Assembly (NCBI GenBank): GCA_023300365.1 | Contig: JALZWD010000416.1 | Span: 1 to 8,172, forward strand | DNA: 8,172 nucleotides | From: Flavimaricola sp. | GTDB taxonomy: Bacteria > Pseudomonadota > Alphaproteobacteria > Rhodobacterales > Rhodobacteraceae | Reading direction: 5' to 3' | Shown here: piece by piece, positions 6,711-8,172 of the stretch | Numbering within the stretch: position 1 is the first letter of the stretch | Layout: every line of letters starts with the position of its first letter | Position numbers and translations under genes: made by a program | Notes under the pieces: generated by a model | What the model saw: the letters and a program-made list of their open reading frames with translations, nothing else | Told to the model about the DNA's origin: nothing | The model's database searches: none

Positions 6711-6736
6711 GTAGGGTGCGGTATACCGCACCTTAC
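6711..6736. repeat. Strong palindromic hairpin after the acyl-CoA dehydrogenase
   Basis: The core GGTGCGGTATACCGCACC (6715-6732) is an 18-bp perfect palindrome. Outside it, 6711-6714 and 6733-6736 also pair if one G-U is allowed, giving an 11-bp RNA stem with a TATA loop. It begins 3 bases after the dehydrogenase stop. No T tract follows, so it is more likely an mRNA-stabilising or processing hairpin, or a REP-like repeat, than a classical intrinsic terminator. I recall GTAGGGTG-type palindromes being scattered in bacterial genomes, but could not check. Confidence 0.75.
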
Positions 6737-6762
6737 CTGCCACAAAATATACCGAGAACCTG

Positions 6763-6975
6763 ATGCCAAAACGCCTACGCCTGACCCGCCGCTTTCCCGT
6801 TGCAATGACCGAGGACGGCTATCGCCGCCTGAAACGCTTTGCGCAGGAGGCGGGTTTGGATGAGGGCGAGGCGCTCTCGTTTTTGTTTGAAAATTTCGAT
6901 AGTATTTTAGACGAAGACACTTTTGGGCACCGGCTGCGCCTGTTTAACTCGGAACTTGAGGCACGCAAAAAATAG
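6763..6975 (+). CDS. Small ribbon-helix-helix-like protein
   Basis: A 70-residue basic protein that I do not recognise by name. Its pattern suggests a ribbon-helix-helix DNA-binding fold: a basic N-terminus (MPKRLRLTRR), a short strand FPVAMT (residues 11-16), helix EDGYRRLKRFAQEAG (17-31), a turn LDEG, and helix EALSFLFENFDSIL (36-49), followed by a charged tail HRLRLFNSELEARKK. Such proteins bind DNA as dimers through the strand. Here the fold is inferred from spacing and hydrophobic pattern only. The ribosome binding site is weak (GAGAA, 6754-6758). It lies 55 bases after the dehydrogenase stop, behind a strong hairpin, and is followed by a terminator-like hairpin, so it may close the MerR-dehydrogenase transcript. 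It could be a small regulator of the locus or a protein of another kind. Codon use is like its neighbours, which supports a real gene. Confidence 0.7.
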   Translation: MPKRLRLTRRFPVAMTEDGYRRLKRFAQEAGLDEGEALSFLFENFDSILDEDTFGHRLRLFNSELEARKK

Positions 6976-7000
6976 GCGTGCCGCCAACCCGAGACCTTGG

Positions 7001-7024
7001 ATGCCTCCGGCGGGAGGTATTTTT
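7001..7024 (+). terminator. Intrinsic terminator, Rhodobacteraceae-type repeat
   Basis: CCTCC (7004-7008) and GGAGG (7013-7017) pair around a GGCG loop. The stem extends outward through a G-U and two A-U pairs to 7001-7020, with T at 7020-7024 following the 3' arm. The hairpin plus TATTTTT is a good intrinsic terminator 25 bases after the small gene. The segment CCTCCGGCGGGAGG with the downstream TTTTTGGCAAGATGA closely resembles sequences I remember as recurring after genes in Rhodobacteraceae; that is memory, not a search. Confidence 0.7.
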
Positions 7025-7069
7025 GGCAAGATGAGACCGATATGACCCTTAATTGAAAGTGACCCACCG

Positions 7070-7699
7070 ATGAAACTCCACTGCTTTGGCGAAAGCGGCA
7101 ACGCCTATAAGGCCGCCATCACCCTTACCCTTGCCGAACAAGACTGGGAGCCAGTGTATGTCGATTTCTTTAACGGTGCGACGCGTGGCGACGATTTCCG
7201 TGCGCTCAATGAGATGGGTGAAGTCCCTGTTCTTGAGGACGGCGATCTGGTTTTGACGCAGTCGGGTGTGATCCAAGACTATATCAGTTCAAAGTCTGGC
7301 AAATTGGGCGGCACCTCGGCCGCACAGCGCCGCGAGGTTTTGCGGTGGATGTTCTTTGATAACCACAAGCTTTCGGGCATTGCTGGCATGTTGCGGTTTC
7401 AAATGAATTTCTTGCCCGAAGATAAGCGCAATGCCGATGTGATTGCTTTTAACGCAGGCCGGCTTGGGGCCTCGCTTAAGGTGCTTGACGGCGCGTTGGC
7501 GCAGCGAACATGGCTTGCAGGTGAGGATGTGACCATCGCGGATCTCGCGTGTTGTGGTTACCTGTATTACCCCGAACCGTTTACTTTTGAGCGCACAGAT
7601 TATCCCAATGTGGATCGTTGGCTGGATGCGATGTCTGCCCTGCCCGGGTGGAAACACCCTTACGACCTGATGCCCGGCTCGCCGGCAGATCGGTCATGA
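7070..7699 (+). CDS. Glutathione S-transferase-like protein
   Basis: A 209-residue two-domain cytosolic protein of the glutathione S-transferase superfamily, which conjugates glutathione to electrophiles or uses it in reductive or isomerising reactions. The N-terminal thioredoxin-like domain (about residues 1-78) shows KLHCFGESGNAYKA (2-15), with Ser9 near the usual Ser/Tyr/Cys catalytic position, EVPVLEDGDL (51-60) with the conserved cis-proline Pro53, and the QSG motif (64-66) that contacts the gamma-glutamyl group. The helical C-terminal domain contains WLAGEDVTIADL (148-159) with the TIAD N-capping box (155-158). The substrate is unknown. Its place between an acyl-CoA dehydrogenase and a thiolase suggests handling of reactive enoyl or aldehyde products, which is inference. 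The ribosome binding site is weak, and a terminator-like hairpin lies 46 bases upstream, so it either has its own promoter or relies on read-through. Confidence 0.93.
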   Translation: MKLHCFGESGNAYKAAITLTLAEQDWEPVYVDFFNGATRGDDFRALNEMGEVPVLEDGDLVLTQSGVIQDYISSKSGKLGGTSAAQRREVLRWMFFDNHKLSGIAGMLRFQMNFLPEDKRNADVIAFNAGRLGASLKVLDGALAQRTWLAGEDVTIADLACCGYLYYPEPFTFERTDYPNVDRWLDAMSALPGWKHPYDLMPGSPADRS

Positions 7700-7728
7700 A
7701 ATTACCGACCTGACGCCACGGCGCGAAC

Positions 7729-7800
7729 ATGACTGACGTAACGGCACAGGTTGAAACTGCCCCACTTGACGCGCACGTCAAGTACACGATGATCGTTTGA
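7729..7800 (+). CDS. Possible 23-aa upstream ORF before the thiolase
   Basis: An ATG at 7729 opens a 23-codon frame ending in TGA at 7798-7800. The stop directly abuts GGAGGAG (7801-7807), the ribosome binding site of the thiolase, so ribosomes terminating here could assist translation of the next gene. The frame contains the 7764-7783 inverted repeat. No good ribosome binding site precedes it (GGCGCGAAC only), and the peptide, beginning MTDVTAQVET and ending KYTMIV, resembles nothing I know. A frame this short could easily be chance. Confidence 0.25.
   Translation: MTDVTAQVETAPLDAHVKYTMIV
7764..7783. promoter_or_regulatory. Inverted repeat ACTTGACG-4-CGTCAAGT, candidate operator before the thiolase
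   Basis: Perfect 8-base arms (7764-7771 and 7776-7783) flank CGCA. TTGACG (7766-7771) inside the left arm matches the -35 consensus at five of six positions and is 16 bp from GATGAT (7788-7793, four of six). A dyad over a -35 element is a typical repressor or activator site. The TGACG and CGTCA half-sites are shared with 4386-4398. As RNA it would form an 8-bp hairpin with a CGCA loop, 17 bases before the ribosome binding site. Confidence 0.5.
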
Positions 7801-7813
7801 GGAGGAGCACACG

Positions 7814-8172
7814 ATGACCGATGCTTATATTTATGACGCTATCCGCACACCGCGCGGCAAGGGCCGCAAAGATGGCGCGTTGCATGAGGTTACCGCCGTT
7901 CGACTATCGTCGGGGGTTTTGAATGCCTTGAAAGACCGCAACAACCTTGATGGACATGCGGTTGAGGACGTCATTTGGGGCAATGTGACCCAAGTGGGCG
8001 AACAAGGCGGGTGTCTTGCCCGGACGGCCGTCTTGGCCTCCGACCTTGATGAAAGCATCCCCGGCCTTGCGGTAAACCGCTTTTGCGCCTCGGGGATGGA
8101 AGCCGTCAACCTTGCCGCCAATCAGGTGCGCGGGGGGGCCGGTCAGGCCTATATCGCTGGCGGAGTTGAGAT
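7814..8172 (+). CDS. Acetyl-CoA acetyltransferase (thiolase), N-terminal part
   Basis: The first 119 residues of a thiolase, cut by the window edge inside codon 120; full-length family members are about 390-430 residues. Thiolases of this kind cleave 3-ketoacyl-CoA with CoA to release acetyl-CoA at the end of each beta-oxidation cycle, or catalyse the reverse condensation. The N-terminus YIYDAIRTPRGKGRKDGALH (residues 5-24) is typical of FadA/FadI-like enzymes. VNRFCASGMEAV (87-98) carries the nucleophilic Cys91 that forms the acyl-enzyme, and IAGGVE (114-119) opens the next conserved block. GGAGGAG (7801-7807) lies 6 bases before the ATG, a strong ribosome binding site. It is 114 bases after the GST stop with a candidate promoter-operator between, so it may start its own transcript, perhaps with a 3-hydroxyacyl-CoA dehydrogenase gene beyond the edge. 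The later catalytic His and Cys lie outside the window. Confidence 0.95.
   Translation, partial: MTDAYIYDAIRTPRGKGRKDGALHEVTAVRLSSGVLNALKDRNNLDGHAVEDVIWGNVTQVGEQGGCLARTAVLASDLDESIPGLAVNRFCASGMEAVNLAANQVRGGAGQAYIAGGVE

Noticed and set aside
6763..6975. Antitoxin of a toxin-antitoxin pair
   Set aside because: No toxin-like gene overlaps or adjoins it; neighbours are metabolic and spaced away by hairpins.
7023..7053. GST promoter TTGGCA plus CTTAAT with a 19-bp spacer
   Set aside because: The -10 lacks the key first T and A, and TTGGCA is the tail of the terminator-like repeat, so the match is probably incidental.

Overview
The window looks like chromosomal core DNA from an alphaproteobacterium, most likely a marine Rhodobacteraceae (Roseobacter-group) member. 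This rests on moderately high GC, the gene families and their order, and a terminator-like repeat at about 6999-7030 of a kind I recall as common in that family. I cannot name the genus. No mobile element, CRISPR array, tRNA or rRNA is visible, and gene density is high throughout.

Layout. (1) 46-1424, plus strand: a small DUF952 protein overlapping by 4 bases with pyrD, the quinone-linked dihydroorotate dehydrogenase of pyrimidine synthesis. (2) 1507-3760, minus strand: a three-gene operon read right to left, made of a PaaI-type hotdog thioesterase, a second diverged PaaI-like protein and a DinF-like MATE exporter. Both junctions are ATGA stop/start overlaps. (3) 3761-3890: a divergent 130-bp promoter region. 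(4) 3891-4904, plus strand: two paralogous MerR-family regulators without metal-binding cysteines, separated by about 237 bp rich in inverted and direct repeats. (5) 4929-8172, plus strand: a large (592 aa) acyl-CoA dehydrogenase, a 70-aa ribbon-helix-helix-like protein, a glutathione S-transferase-like protein, and the start of an acetyl-CoA acetyltransferase (thiolase) cut by the window edge.

The right half reads as a fatty-acid or related acyl-CoA beta-oxidation locus. The dehydrogenase does the first oxidation and the thiolase the final cleavage; the hydratase and 3-hydroxyacyl-CoA dehydrogenase may lie just beyond the right edge. The second MerR gene sits 24 bases upstream of the dehydrogenase and probably controls it. 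The thioesterase pair across the divergent region could act on the same acyl-CoA pool.

I see no clearly undescribed system. The most worthwhile material is regulatory: the same TGACG/CGTCA half-sites, inverted and 3-4 bp apart, occur before the second MerR gene and before the thiolase. Other points are an 8+9+8 inverted repeat next to the MerR ribosome binding site, a possible 23-codon ORF whose stop abuts the thiolase ribosome binding site, and a hairpin after the dehydrogenase.
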